Of a DNA stretch of 64,000 bases, positions 12,200 through 24,479 are shown piece by piece. The DNA is from Siphonodentalium dalli (taxonomy: Eukaryota > Mollusca > Scaphopoda > Gadilida > Siphonodentaliidae): contig CP136066.1 in assembly GCA_032622095.1 (NCBI GenBank), positions 199,226,978-199,290,977 on the forward strand, in the 5' to 3' direction. Under the pieces are notes generated by a model, which did no database searches, was not told the DNA's origin, and saw only the letters and a program-made list of their open reading frames with translations. The position numbers were made by a program, and so were the translations under genes. Each line of letters starts with the position of its first letter. Within the stretch, counting starts at the first letter, position 1.

Positions 12200-13060
12200 G
12201 ACGCAATATAGCGTTATCCAGCGTTGACCTCAACTTGCTATTAAATTGTTAAAAAGGCACAACGCTTTCGTATAAAAATTAAACTGGACATGACTTTTTG
12301 CAGACAAGTGCAGAGCAGAATACCGCCTATAGAATCATGTCCGACCTAACATATGTGTCAAATATCTAAGCAATAGCGATATAAAAACAATTATTTCCAC
12401 TCCTCAAAATAGTAACAAGGGTCTGTCGTCGCTTGGAAGTCAAAAGCCATATTTTCTTACTAAATTTACGTTTTGGAATAGTATATATATATATAGAGAG
12501 ACGTTTTTTACATATGTTTGAATAACATTTCCATTAATGTATTATACAGTATAACTTCATATTTTAGCCGTTTTGACAAACACTCTTATGAACGCTTTGT
12601 GCCTTTTTAAGAAATCATTTAGATTCGTCTTGAATTAAATGTGACGTTTGTTTCAACAGAGGAATTTAGAGTAAAACTTGAGTCTAATTCGAATTGAATA
12701 TATATATATATGTGTGATATGTTTATGTTTATATCTAAAGCAGGTGGTCAAACGGACGAAGATGCGGATGAAGATGGAAAACTCTAAAATCAAGTGGTTA
12801 TTTGACCACGTGCTTCTGGGCCACAAATCGAAATCTGATCACTCTTGAGCTTTGATGGGTGGATTCATCGATTCAAATAATTTTATCCCCGAAGCCAAAG
12901 AAATAGTAATCTAGGAGCATCTGATCGGATTGAGTACCTTTAATTGGATATATGCTCTTTGAGTACCAGCTAACACGGGGTATACATCCCACATACTTCT
13001 CAGCACCAAGCAATGACCCATACAATTCGTGTTCTACATAATTTCTATATATTTAAACTA
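12200..13060. other. No gene seen
   Basis: AT-rich intronic sequence. A short segment near 12763 (GATGCGGATGAAGATGG) repeats one near 11712. No other structure recognised. Confidence 0.5.
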
Positions 13061-13062
13061 AC

Positions 13063-13272
13063 CGTTCAGCCATATCGGAAATTCAGTACCGCAGTGATGT
13101 GTTGCCACGCATGACGTGGCCATGTCGTCTCCGGCCGGACCAGGGACTCTGTACCAGCCATCTGCCAAGAAGCGGTCACAGATGTCCGTCGTGCTGTTGT
13201 AGAATTTCGAGCGGTTTCCGTTCATCGAGTCAGGCATCAGCTCATACCCTTGGCAAGGATCGTTTCCGTCAG
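13063..13272 (-). CDS. D8C domain exon, N-terminal half
   Basis: First half of a D8C domain. The 210-nt exon follows a TTTTTTCAG-type acceptor and ends at a GTTAGT donor, with 2 nt at the start, 69 full codons and 1 nt at the end. Visible family features in order are DPCQGY near the start, then CDRFLADGWYRVPGPAG, TSCVATHHCGTE and a closing PIWLN. The GWYR and CGT...P.WLN signatures are diagnostic of D8C. The exon carries four cysteines and joins in phase to the exon at 8833-9003 through a 4.06-kb intron. Many relatives are secreted or GPI- or membrane-anchored and also carry EGF-like or ZP modules; none was recognised here. Upstream exons were not found between here and 27 kb. Confidence 0.9.
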
Positions 13273-13320
13273 CTGAAAAACAAGCACGTTCGTCTCTCGT
13301 TTCCCCTGTATATGTTGATA

Positions 13321-13785
13321 TATGTGACCCGCCATGTCAAATCCAGTCGTAAGTCGGGATTTTTTTTACCCTGTGCCAATGCATTCTCTTATATATGCGA
13401 GTCGACCATAGGTCGCCTCGCATATATAAGAGAATGCATTGGCCTAACAATTTTTTATCATTTTTTTAAAATAAATGTTTCTTACAATTTTTAGGACATA
13501 AAATAAAAAACATCCATTACCCTGCAGGGAGCCCCACACATATATAGAAGCATATAGAAGAGTGTCGTCTGCTCATGTTTGTCTGGGGCTCTGTATGGGT
13601 GAAATTATAAAATTGTCAAAGAATACAAGAAAAAATTATTAAAAATTGTAAAAAAATTGTTAGGCCAATGCATTCTCTTATATATGCGAGGCGACCTAAG
13701 GTCGACTCGCATATATAAGAGAATGCATTGGCACAGGGTAAAAAAATCCCGACTTACGACTGGATTTGATATGGCGGGTCACATA
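13321..13785. mobile_element. Foldback MITE with a hairpin inside each arm
   Basis: The ends TGTGACCCGCC and GGCGGGTCACA have TA on both sides, consistent with a TA target duplication. Each arm contains a complete palindrome of about 68 bp, GCCAATGCATTCTCTTATAT to its complement, centred on GTCGAC or a variant. Relatives of the inner palindrome occur at 26366-26533 and about 53067-53110. It lies about 50 bp outside the D8C exon's acceptor. Confidence 0.85.
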
Positions 13786-13789
13786 TTAC

Positions 13790-14637
13790 CACATACATAC
13801 CGGTATTGATATGCAAGACTTATTTCGGTATAGTGAACTAGTTATGTCGACCGAAGACAAGTTAACCAATTAAATATTTCGGGACCCCTAGTGGATCCTA
13901 GTATATCTATGTTCCAGTATAACTATTGGTACAAAACCACGAGATGCATTACATAAACTTATTTCTTAAGTCTTAGGAGGAACAAACATAGACCAAGAGT
14001 TGTTGCTGGTTCAGTATTAAGTTGGAGAAATAACATTCGTCTAAGCTTCTGTTACCCTGCTATATCGTTTCTACCGGAACAAGTATCGAACAAAAAAACC
14101 AATGTCAGAAATGGTAACGCGCTCAAGATCATATGTTATATACCCATGATTGTAATTATAGAATATAAAATATATTGGTTTCACGAATGACCAACTCATA
14201 TTTCCGTTAAAACAACTAATCCTTCAAATTATTACAACAACTATATACGGCTTATCGCTGAAGGTTTCTCATCCATCACACCAGAATTCCCAACTACATA
14301 CACCTTTTACCGGACTCGGCCTCCGACAGCCTTCGAAAGGTAATCCTAACTACCTACCCATATATAAAGATATGTGTAATGTGACTGCAAACAAAATATA
14401 CCGGGTCTCAGTTCGACTTTTAATCCGTCCCAAAAATTCCCATTTCTATAAATAAAACGCCCATGGCCCATACATACCAGGAATCAGCGATACATTATAC
14501 ACGCGGAGCGCGAAATAAGTTATTATTAATAATCTGGTTATGTGCCACTTGGCATTCTACCTGGTACAGATCATACCGCCATAACTCTTGTTCTTGTTAC
14601 TTTGTACCCCACGACCGACATAGTTTCTCTCGCTCTG
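13790..14637. other. No gene seen
   Basis: Unique-looking sequence before the satellite. Short frames only, with no splice-supported exon recognised. Confidence 0.5.
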
Positions 14638-16926
14638 CTATTATAGGTCTACATAACTAATAGCGTTGAGGGATAACGAGCAATATTCGCCTATTATAGG
14701 TCTACATAACTAATAGCGTTGGAGGGATAACGAGCAATATTCGCTTATTATAGGTCTACATAACTAATAGTGTTGAGGGATAACGAGCAATATTCGCCTA
14801 TTATTGGTCTACATAACTAATAGTGTTGAGGGATAACGAGCAATATTCGCCTATTATTGGTCTACACAACTAATAGTGTTCAGGGATAACGAGCAATATT
14901 CGCCTATTACAGGTCTACATAACTAATAGTGTTGAGGGATAACGAGCAATATTCGCCTATTATAGGTCTACATAACTAATAGCGTTGCAGGGATAACGAG
15001 CAATATTCGCTTATTATAGGTCTACATAACTAATAGTGTTGAGGGATAACGAGCAATATTCGCCTATTATTGGTCTACATAACTAATAGCGTTGAGGGAT
15101 AACGAGCAATATTCGCCTATTACAGGTCTACATATCTAATAGTGTTGAGGGATAACGAGCAATATTCGCCTATTATAGGTATACATAACTAATAGCGTTG
15201 AATGACAACGAACAATATTCGCCTATTATAGGTCTACATAACTAATAGCGTTGAGGGATAACGAGCAATATTCGCCTATTATTGGTCTACATACCAAATA
15301 GCGTTGAGGGATAACGAGCAATATTCGCCTATTATAGGTCTACATAACTAATAGTGTTGGAGGGATAACGAGCAATGTTCGCCTATTATTGGTCTACATA
15401 ACTAATAGCGTTGATGGATAACGAGCAATATTCGACTATTATTGGCCTACATAACTATTAGTGTTGAGGGCTAACGAGCAATATTCGCCTATTATAGGTC
15501 TACATAACTGATAGTGTTGAGGGATAACGAGCAATATTCGCCTATTATAGGTCTACATAACTAATAGCGTTGAGGGACAACGAACAATATTCGCCTATTA
15601 TAGGTCTACATAACTAATAGCGTTGAGGGATAACGAGCAATATTCGCCTATTATTGGTCTACATACCTAATAGCGTTGATGGATAACGAGCAATATTCGC
15701 CTATTATAGGTCTACATAACTAATAGTGTTGAGGGATAACGAGCAATATTCGCCTATTATAGGTTTACATAACTAATAGCGTTGGAGGGATAACGAGCAA
15801 TATTCGCCTATTATTGGTCTACATAACTAATAGTGTTGAGGGTTAACGAGCAATATTCGCCTATTATTGGTCTACATAACTAATAGCGTTGGAGGGATAA
15901 CGAGCAATATTCGCCTATTATAGGTCTACATAACTAATAGTGTTGGAGGGATAACGAGCAATATTCGCCTATTATTGGTCTACATAACTAATAGCGTTGG
16001 AGGGATAACGAGCAATGTTCGCCTATTATAGGTCTACATAACTAATAGTGTTGAGGGATAACGAGCAATATTCGCCTATTATTGGTCTACATAACTAATA
16101 GTGTTGGAGGGATAACGAGCAATGTTCGCCTATTATAGGTCTACATAACTAATATTGTTGCAGGGATAACGAGCAATGTTCGCCTATTATAGGTCTACAT
16201 AACTAATAGTGTTGGAGGGATAACGAGCAATATTCGCTTATTATAGGTCTACATAACTAATAGCGTTGAGAGATAACGAGCAATATTCGCTTATTATAGA
16301 TCTACATAACTAATAGTGTTGAGGGATAACGAGCAATGTTCGCCTATTATAGGTCTACATCACTAATAGTGTTGCAGGGATAACGAGCAATATTCGCCTA
16401 TTATAGGTCTACATAACTAATAGCGTTGGAGGGATAACGAGCAATATTCGCCTATTATTGGTCTACATAACTAATAGCGTTGAGGGATAACGAGAAATAT
16501 TCGCTTATTATAGGTCTACATAACTAATAGCGTTGGAGGGATAACGAGCAATATTTGCCTATTATAGGTCTACATAACTAATAGTGTTGAGGGTTAACGA
16601 GCAATATTCGCCTATTATAGGTCTACATAACTAATAGCGTTGAGGGATAACGAGCAATATTCGCCTATTATTGGTCTACATAACTAATAGTGTTCAGGGA
16701 TAACGAGCAATATTCGCCTATTATAGGTCTACATAACTAATAGTGTTGAGGGATAACGAGCAATATTCGCCTATTATAGGTCTACATAACTAATAGTGTT
16801 GAGGGATAACGAGCAATATTCGCCTATTATAGGTCTACATAACTAATAGCGTTGGAGGGATAACGAGCAATATTCGCCTATTATAGGTCTACATAACTAA
16901 TAGCGTTGGAGGGATAACGAGCAATA
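14638..16926. repeat. 53-bp satellite array, about 43 monomers
   Basis: Head-to-tail monomers of 52-54 bp built on TATAGGTCTACATAACTAAT, GTTGAGGGATAACGAG and CAATATTCGCC. Two positions vary repeatedly: ATTATAGG against ATTATTGG, and TAATAGCG against TAATAGTG. GTTGAGGG also alternates with GTTGGAGGG. Variants are interspersed rather than blocked, so a higher-order repeat is possible but not proven. The array is interrupted at AATA by the composite element at 16927-18730 and ends just after it. Confidence 0.98.
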
Positions 16927-17377
16927 GGTTACACTGGTGTAAATACTATAGGCAGCTCCCCCTGCGGTTGCGGGAGGAGTATAGAGTTTCACAGTTAAAA
17001 CACTCTGGGCTGTGATTGGTTGCATGAATTAAATGTAAACTGTTGACAAAAATTCAAGGAATCATTCTCCCACAAACTTCATTTGCCAAGAGGCCCATTC
17101 ATTAAAGGTGAAGTCTGTTGTGGCTGTTTAGAAATTTTAAGTGTGATTGAAAAAATGACAATATTTTTTTAGTGCGGAACTGACCCTAGTCATGAAAAAA
17201 CGAAAATTTGAAGTGGATTCCCTGCTAGACGGTGTTGATTTTTTTATTGGGAAAGTTTCCACAGATGTCAAGCTCACATAATCCGAAGGCAGTTTGAACA
17301 GTTTCCATTTGACCTCTGATGCAGATCAACAAACGTTAACATTGAAGCCTATGGGAAATATTTACACCAGTGTAACC
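16927..17377. repeat. 451-bp terminal repeat, left copy
   Basis: Begins GGTTACACTGGTGTAAATA and ends with its exact reverse complement, so it has the 19-bp inverted ends of a MITE. Read against the right copy it shows no differences. No open frame of note. Confidence 0.95.
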
Positions 17378-18279
17378 TAAAGGGAAAATATAGCTTTTTA
17401 TCATTTTTGATTCCTGGGAGTCACTTTAAAGCATTTTAATGCATTTTACAGAGCCTGGTCTTTCAGTCCAATGAATACCTCATGCATGGTGTGGCTATTC
17501 TTGCTGCTGATGTCTTATTTCACTAACATCAGCCAAAAAAATAGTAAGATTTTTCATAAAAAATGCCAATTTTTCAAGGTATTTTCAAATTTTTTCAAGG
17601 TGGTAATAGTCACATGATAATGCAAATGACCCATAACATGAGCATGTCAACGACACATATATCAATTGTTATAAGAACCTAATCTAACAAGTATTTTGGA
17701 TTTTATAGCCAGTGATATACAGATATATATCATAAAAGTGTGTCATTTCCACTGGTGGGTATGGTCATTTGAAGGTTAATAGCACTAAAACTTGGACACA
17801 TTTAAGAAAATGCTTCAGCAATTCAAAGAGAGCATATCTTTATTCAACTAATTCAATATACACCCACATCCAGTTATCTTGGATCACCCTTGCAGACCTG
17901 AAAATGTCATATTTTATTCTTCAATGTGCTGATAAAGTCATGCGCTTGATGCTCAGCTGATCAGATCTGGATTCAATGACCTCACATCACCAGAAGTTCT
18001 CTCATGGAAAGAATATTGTACAGTCTTCCATAGCTGATCCAAGTTTGCAACACCAGACCCCTAAAACTGAGTGAAAATGAGGCCTGAACATGACTGGTGG
18101 TGGAAAATTGTGCTTTTTTGATGAATAATTTGTTAAAGGGGGTGGGGTTAAATTGTGTGTGATAAATAAAGAACCACAGAAGTGATATTGTTTTTGAACA
18201 CATTTTTTCCATTGATGGGCAATTCTGAAGAAATGTAGGGAGTTACAATTATTCCGCGAAAAAGCGGGCTATCGCTTTA
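17378..18279. other. 902-bp interior of the composite element
   Basis: Begins TAAAGGGAAAATATAGC and ends GGCTATCGCTTTA, a short imperfect inverted pair. Only fragmentary frames (63 and 76 codons) with no recognisable product. No tRNA-complementary site follows the left repeat. Confidence 0.7.
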
Positions 18280-18730
18280 GGTTACACTGGTGTAAATACT
18301 ATAGGCAGCTCCCCCTGCGGTTGCGGGAGGAGTATAGAGTTTCACAGTTAAAACACTCTGGGCTGTGATTGGTTGCATGAATTAAATGTAAACTGTTGAC
18401 AAAAATTCAAGGAATCATTCTCCCACAAACTTCATTTGCCAAGAGGCCCATTCATTAAAGGTGAAGTCTGTTGTGGCTGTTTAGAAATTTTAAGTGTGAT
18501 TGAAAAAATGACAATATTTTTTTAGTGCGGAACTGACCCTAGTCATGAAAAAACGAAAATTTGAAGTGGATTCCCTGCTAGACGGTGTTGATTTTTTTAT
18601 TGGGAAAGTTTCCACAGATGTCAAGCTCACATAATCCGAAGGCAGTTTGAACAGTTTCCATTTGACCTCTGATGCAGATCAACAAACGTTAACATTGAAG
18701 CCTATGGGAAATATTTACACCAGTGTAACC
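18280..18730. repeat. 451-bp terminal repeat, right copy
   Basis: Same length and orientation as 16927-17377 and apparently identical. It is followed directly by AATATTCGCC, the continuation of the broken satellite monomer. Confidence 0.95.
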
Positions 18731-18745
18731 AATATTCGCCTATTC
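18731..18745. repeat. Resumed satellite monomer fragment
   Basis: AATATTCGCCTATT continues the monomer interrupted at 16926, after which the array stops. Confidence 0.9.
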
Positions 18746-19007
18746 GTGGAGGATACTTCCATTTATTACACGCTTGTTCCTAGAAGTACAGTGTTACTGC
18801 TGTCCCATATTTGCAAATCCGTATGGAACGTACGTTCCATACGCATCTTGTTGACGTAAAATGACGTACAGGACGTTCGCCTCAACCATGAAACTGGAAC
18901 TATTTAAATAAAAGAATCATCACACATGACAAACACGCACTGTATGAGCCTAAATAAACCTTCTAATCCTGTATTTTAATGCACGGATTCTAGGACGCGA
19001 AGCGTGT

Positions 19008-19133
19008 AATAAACACAGAACGACACGATGTGTAAATGGGTTTGTCGATACAGCGGCTCTCGTTCTATCCTTCCGCGACAGCACTCGTGCCGTATCGACA
19101 AACCCATTTACACATCGTGTCGTTCTGTGTATT
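19008..19133. mobile_element. Foldback, about 42-bp arms
   Basis: The arms start ACACAGAACGACACGATGTG and are near-perfect complements around a 40-bp loop. A smaller palindrome, GTATGGAACGTACGTTCCATAC in two halves, lies upstream near 18821. No coding content. Confidence 0.85.
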
Positions 19134-19139
19134 TATCTC

Positions 19140-22100
19140 ACAACTGAAGCGCTGCTGCTGCAAAACCACGTAACACAGATATACATCGAATATATGAATG
19201 GTCTGGGCCGGTAATTTAGTGCAGTGAAAATATGGTCTATGTTATAGTGTCACAGAAGAATATCAACCCTATTATGATGTCATGAGAAGACTTTATGCAT
19301 GAATGTAGCGGTGACTGGACATTAACACATTAGACTGACATTTAATGATAAAAGGAAGCGAAATCATCACATTTAAAGGGATACTGTTGTTGTTGGTTTC
19401 TTTAGTCTCTGAGTTGTAGAATAAGGTAGCCAGATTTCCATTATTTGAAAGTCTGTTGAGTACGAAGTAATGTTACGGATGGCAGATTAGCCGGAATGCG
19501 AAAATACCAATTGTTGTCGAGTAATTTTTGCACAGTAAACTGTTGTCAAGAAAATGTATCAAATAAATGTTATATTATATGCATACTAGTCCCATATACT
19601 CATTATGTCATTATATAGTCACTTATTAGTCTAGTCAATGAGTGGCTTGAGTTTATGCCCGTATCAACATAATTGTTTACACGATCATGCGTGCCACGCT
19701 TTGCCCAATCCACTATCCGTGAATTATTTTGATTACGTATTGTACGAGGAACTTTCGAGGAAATGACTCCAGCCATAAATTAAATTTATATCAAATTATT
19801 AACTTTGATTTTAAGATAACCTATTAACCTGAACGTTTACAGAATACACCTTCGACTCAAATTACTTAGTGTTCTATATATTATCGTTTTTAGATCGTCG
19901 TTATCTCTGGGAATTTATTGAAAATGGCGTACAGCACCCCTTTAATAATGAGCATACGGGGTTGTGAAGAACAAAGATAAGAGAAAACTAGAACGAATGT
20001 GTCTATCATTCATAATTATGCTTCCTTTGTGTGGAATAATTTCACGGCTGGTGAATCGAAATTGTTAGAACACACACAGACTGAATCAGCACATATAATA
20101 ACTGGAACTGCTGGGAATTGTTGTAGTGATGTATTATTGACAGAAATAGAATGAAAGAAACTATCGAAAACGTGAGCGAAATTAAAGCTTGCTCAATTCG
20201 ATAACATGACTTGAATATCAACCCCGCCGAACTCATATGACCATTTCCCAAGGCATTCGACTTACTTCAAGTGGATACCCATTCAGACATGGTAACATGA
20301 GCCATCACGTTTGTTGTTGTATCTCTTCACATATATCACCCATACTGCATGTTATTACATTTTGGAATGAATTATCAGTTGGCGCGAAGATTTGCGAAAC
20401 GATTTCCGAATTCAAACATTCCTGAAAGAAGATTGCACATAACCTCCACAAATCGAAAAGTGTAACCTGACAAAACCAGCCCAAAATATCCAATAGCACC
20501 CGATCAGAAACCAGCTGAGAAGTTATTGTTGTACCATTTGTCACGTGACTGGTCGGAATTTCCTATTTGTCACGTGACGTGTCTTTGAAAGCCGGTCAAA
20601 TTCTCTCACCTGCAGACAACAATTTCATCAAAATTCATTTTATTTTCTGTTTTATTTACAAAATACAATTGGCAACAATGTTCGAACAATAACAGTATAC
20701 AATGATATGTGCTACATTATTCTGGAACATAAAAGCGGATACATTTCACGCCGATTTACTGTTCAATTTTATTGGATTCAGAAACAAAAATAATTTCAGT
20801 GTTCACTGACAAGTTTTCACAAGCGGAAAATTAACCTGCATCTACAAATGAAAACTATTTAAGGATTAACTATCATGTGGACTGTTTTTATGGAGATGTA
20901 ACCGTGAGGTAAGTGGTCATAACTTGTATGTAAAACCCGTTAATACTAAGTGACACCAAAGGTGTTTTTAATCAATTTTATATTGGCAAAAGTTAACACG
21001 AACAATTTCAAAACGAGGCTCTTTATATTGAAACCTGATGATTTATTAAGTCAATCCTGCGCGAGTGCAAATGCGCCCAAAACATTACGCATTCTGCTTC
21101 TCCAAAATCAATGACGCGTCGATGTAATTATGGTTGTCATTATGACCCTCTTGCAGGTTTATCGAGAAATAATTGCAACTAGTCACGTGGTCGCCGACCA
21201 ATCGGCATACTGGATTTTGTGATAATCACACTCAGTATGTAAATATTGTCCATTGTATGTTTGCGGCTTGACGGACAATCCAGAGCACTCCTTATTTTAT
21301 ACTCGAATGTACACGATTTGACGAACGTTATGCTTTCATGGTGTTCGCCAATCTCTACCAGAGCGCACCAGTCATACGTCGTTTCTGACTCTGTCACCGA
21401 CAGGGTACTAGTCTGTGTTTCTATATTTAGCATGGCGTTTTCCAGCAAAAATGGCGGAACCCGATCGCTCCAAAGTCAAATTTTATATGTGCTTTGAGAA
21501 CAATTCCCGCACTAAAACATAATGACAGAATGGAAAATCAGAGCTGTAGTTTTTGTTTACGATTTTCGCAAGCAACTCGTCAAAATTGCAGCAAATGAGA
21601 ACTCTTGTGTTTGACTTGCCGTACGAGTTGTGACAATACCGTACACGTGCATTTAGACTTTTGTTTGATAAAATAATCGGAGAACCGAATCACACCGTTT
21701 CGAAATATAGTTCCTCAGTTCTAGTGGGACTTTTCAGACAATATGTTAAAAATTTACACAAATTTTGTTCGATATTTTGTGTGTTTAACAAGAGCATCAT
21801 GTTGCTTTATTCGCTTATTATATATCTTAATATCGCAGAAGTGCACCAAATGTGGTAAAATGTCGCCGACAGCAGCGGTCTTACCGAGTCATCAAGGGAG
21901 GTCAACCCTGCATGGAGTTTTGGTGTTCGCAACAGACACAATATGCATGATAGTATTACAGGTTCACAGTCACTACCAATTGACCAGGGCATTGATACCG
22001 TTTCAAGAGTACATAAATGCATACCCAACCGGAGGAGCCAAGCACTCATGAAGGAAAACTCATGTGCTGGGACACACGTGTAAACAGTTATGAAATACAT

Positions 22101-22780
22101 GTATTGAATATCACAAGTACCAATGTATAATCATGTGTTATTGGGAACGCAATAATCTTTACACTAATCCCTGACTACCGATAACCGTGTCACCATAGCA
22201 TGGACAGCCAATGTTACGGTAGAGGATGAAATGCACCACAGCTAGCCAGATACACAACAGTAGATAATTCGATGTTATATGTCAGTTATAAAAGTATAAA
22301 TCGCAATGGACTCTGGTTTGATTGGATGCTTATGTGTTGGTGGCACACATCATGGTGATGACAGTTATGGTTCACATTCTTCTATTAAACGAACATGGCT
22401 CTAAATTATATCTACATACTTTGGAATGAAAGATAAGATCGGTCGATCCATAGAAGAAATTTCGGTCAACACAAAGGTGGAGTCTGAAATTAATGGTTCA
22501 GCAGCCCGAAATACTAATTTGGTCATGTGAGGTTTATACTGTGGTATTTTTTCTTTAAAAAAAAGTTTCAGAATGCTTCTATGATGTTTTATGAATGTAG
22601 CGCTTCTGGGTGCGCGTACGGGGGTTGAGTTCGTCACCAGTTAAGAGTTGGGGTTGATATGAAAAAGGTTACGTGCTACATTAGCGCAACATAAATCCAT
22701 TAATGCATAACTATTTGTTTTATTATCGAAATACCACTTCGGCATAGATATCAAATGTGCGAACTTGGCACCCGCTACAA
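19140..22780. other. No gene recognised
   Basis: Several frames of 60-100 codons overlap on both strands (for example 21179-21448 minus and 21743-22051 plus), but none shows a recognised domain or convincing splice sites. Two GTCACGTGAC E-box-like palindromes lie close together near 20537 and 20570. Confidence 0.45.
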
Positions 22781-22784
22781 TGGT

Positions 22785-22836
22785 ATTGACCGATATTGAC
22801 CGGTATTGACCGATATTGACCGGTATTGCCCGATAT
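22785..22836. repeat. Short tandem repeat, TATTGACCGA/G units
   Basis: Five units of about 11 bp alternating TATTGACCGA and TATTGACCGG, the last one TATTGCCCGA. Confidence 0.9.
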
Positions 22837-23104
22837 GTTGCCGACTATATTACGTACGTCAGACGCATGTACTGCCTCCTACGATCCTAATTAAAGATGC
22901 ACGCCTTCTCCGATTTGTAACCAAATTAGTAAAAATTCCACGCTTACTGTATTAAAGATGTCCATTTTAATGTGTGTTCGCTTGCTACAAATAAAAACGT
23001 GTTAAAGCGTAATATCTTGTAATTCGATATCTGAGCACTTAAACCTGTTATTAACGGAATCATGTTTAAAGACATAATATTTTATTATGGACTTGTTCGG
23101 ATGC

Positions 23105-23490
23105 GTGAAATTGATAAGTTAGCACTCAGGCGCTATGCCAACCTGGGGAATGTAGCATTCTACTAACATCGCCGAAAATTTCAAAGAAATCGACCACACC
23201 ACTCCATAGAAAACATCGTCTGAACTACGCTCAATTGTAAATATTTACATCTCGATTCTGGACGCAAATATCGGCGATAATCTAACAGAAATGATTTCGC
23301 CATCGACAGTCATTGCATTTAATTAATATATAAGAATGACGGTGTGTATCGTCGATTTTGGATTAATATTCGTAACAAATAACTACTTTGAGCAAGATTA
23401 TTCTCAATTTCTATTTGATCACCCTACCGGAGTGTTTCACATCACTTTAATGATCACCCTACCGGAGTGTTTCACATCACTTTAAGTGTT
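23105..23490. repeat. Dispersed repeat family B, copy 1
   Basis: Inverted relative to 33735-34140. Shared blocks include TGATAAGTTAG, TAAATATTTACA, AACAAATAACTACTTTGAG and GAGTGTTTCACATCACTTTA. The right end carries a 33-bp unit, GATCACCCTACCGGAG then TGTTTCACATCACTTTA, twice in tandem (about 23420-23485). Confidence 0.8.
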
Positions 23491-24360
23491 TCCTGGAATA
23501 GAACATGTACCAAATTATGCATTGTAGTGTTGTTGTGTGCAATCTGGTGGGGTATATTTAAGAGGGCATAGACAATACAACATATGCGTGTTAACACTAA
23601 CCTTTCACTTGAACAAGCAGCACGAACATCACCAAAACAAAAAAGTAATGGTCATCCATTACTCCCTATTAGTTACTAGTGCTATTGTTGATGAGTGTGA
23701 TTCAATTGTATATGTCGGGGAGCTTTACAGCAATTTATACACGATATGCACCATTTATAACTTCCTGTTATAAGGACATTGATATTTGCATGTTCGTAAC
23801 GGATAACCTTGACGTCTTGAGGTTCGAACATGTGGTGTTTATTTTGCCCTTCCGATGCGCTTGAACTAAAGTGTTTATATCCAGATTTTCATTTCTGTGG
23901 GAAATCGAGTTTAAAGTTTTGACCCCCCCCCGGTTCACACGTTCTTATTCTGTTTTGAATACACAGCGGGTATGATAGCTGGTGCAAACATACTATTGTA
24001 TGGCGAGTTTAGAGACAAAACTTATGATATATTTGCTCTAATCACGAAAAAAAAAAACACTTTTGAGATAGAACAATTTGTGTAAAATGTTCTGTTTTTT
24101 TCCGTGCTATGGTGGTTTTTGTGTTTTTTAATCATATAAACATGAAAAATCCCAAATCACGCCATTATCTGTGATTATTTTAACCAAATAGGTATCCTAG
24201 AAATAAGATGTTCATTCCTAGGAGAGAGAAAGCAACTATTTCCAACTAGTCACTTCGCTGGCACTCTACCAACATTTTAGCACTGAAATTTATTTGATCA
24301 TGTGGCACAAAATAAATAGATTAATTGGTCCACAGTGGCGATAGAGAGGATCTCCAACTC
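23491..24360. other. No gene seen
   Basis: AT-rich, with short C and A runs near 23925 and 24049. No exon recognised. Confidence 0.5.
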
Positions 24361-24366
24361 GTTAAG

Positions 24367-24477
24367 TTGGGATATAAGATTTTATGAAAAAAGTTTGATA
24401 AATGTGAGTCACGGCGAGTCGTAGACGAGTTGTGTATCAAATTTATCAAACGGGTTTCATAAAATCTTATATCCCAA
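24367..24477. mobile_element. Foldback, 37-bp arms
   Basis: The arms TTGGGATATAAGATTTTATG and its complement enclose a loop with GAGTCACGGCGAGTCGTAG. A similar sequence, one arm only, lies near 57452-57520. Confidence 0.8.
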
Positions 24478-24479
24478 GA

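Larger units (their letters stand above)
16927..18730. mobile_element. 1.8-kb composite element inserted in the satellite
   Basis: Two 451-bp direct repeats (16927-17377 and 18280-18730) flank a 902-bp non-coding interior. The satellite motif GAGCAATATTCG is split so that AATA appears on both outer sides (16923-16926 and 18731-18734), a 4-bp target duplication for the whole unit. The inner flanks of the two repeats are TAAAG and CTTTA, not AATA, so neither repeat alone shows a matching target duplication. Identical terminal direct repeats with a 4-bp duplication recall an LTR element, but the ends are GG...CC, each repeat has its own inverted ends, and no primer-binding site or polypurine tract is evident. 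A MITE pair moving as one unit is the alternative. Confidence 0.85.

Noticed and set aside
14638-16926. Regular 53-bp repeats suggesting a CRISPR array
   Set aside because: There are no unique spacers: the whole unit repeats, with only a few variable positions, and the surroundings are clearly eukaryotic. It is a satellite.
16927-18730. Annotation as a standard LTR retrotransposon
   Set aside because: No TG...CA ends, primer-binding site, polypurine tract or coding remnant. The terminal repeats have MITE-like inverted ends. Left as a composite element of unknown class.
21179-22100. Several 80-100 codon frames on both strands
   Set aside because: They overlap each other in opposite directions, and none shows a known motif or clear exon boundaries.
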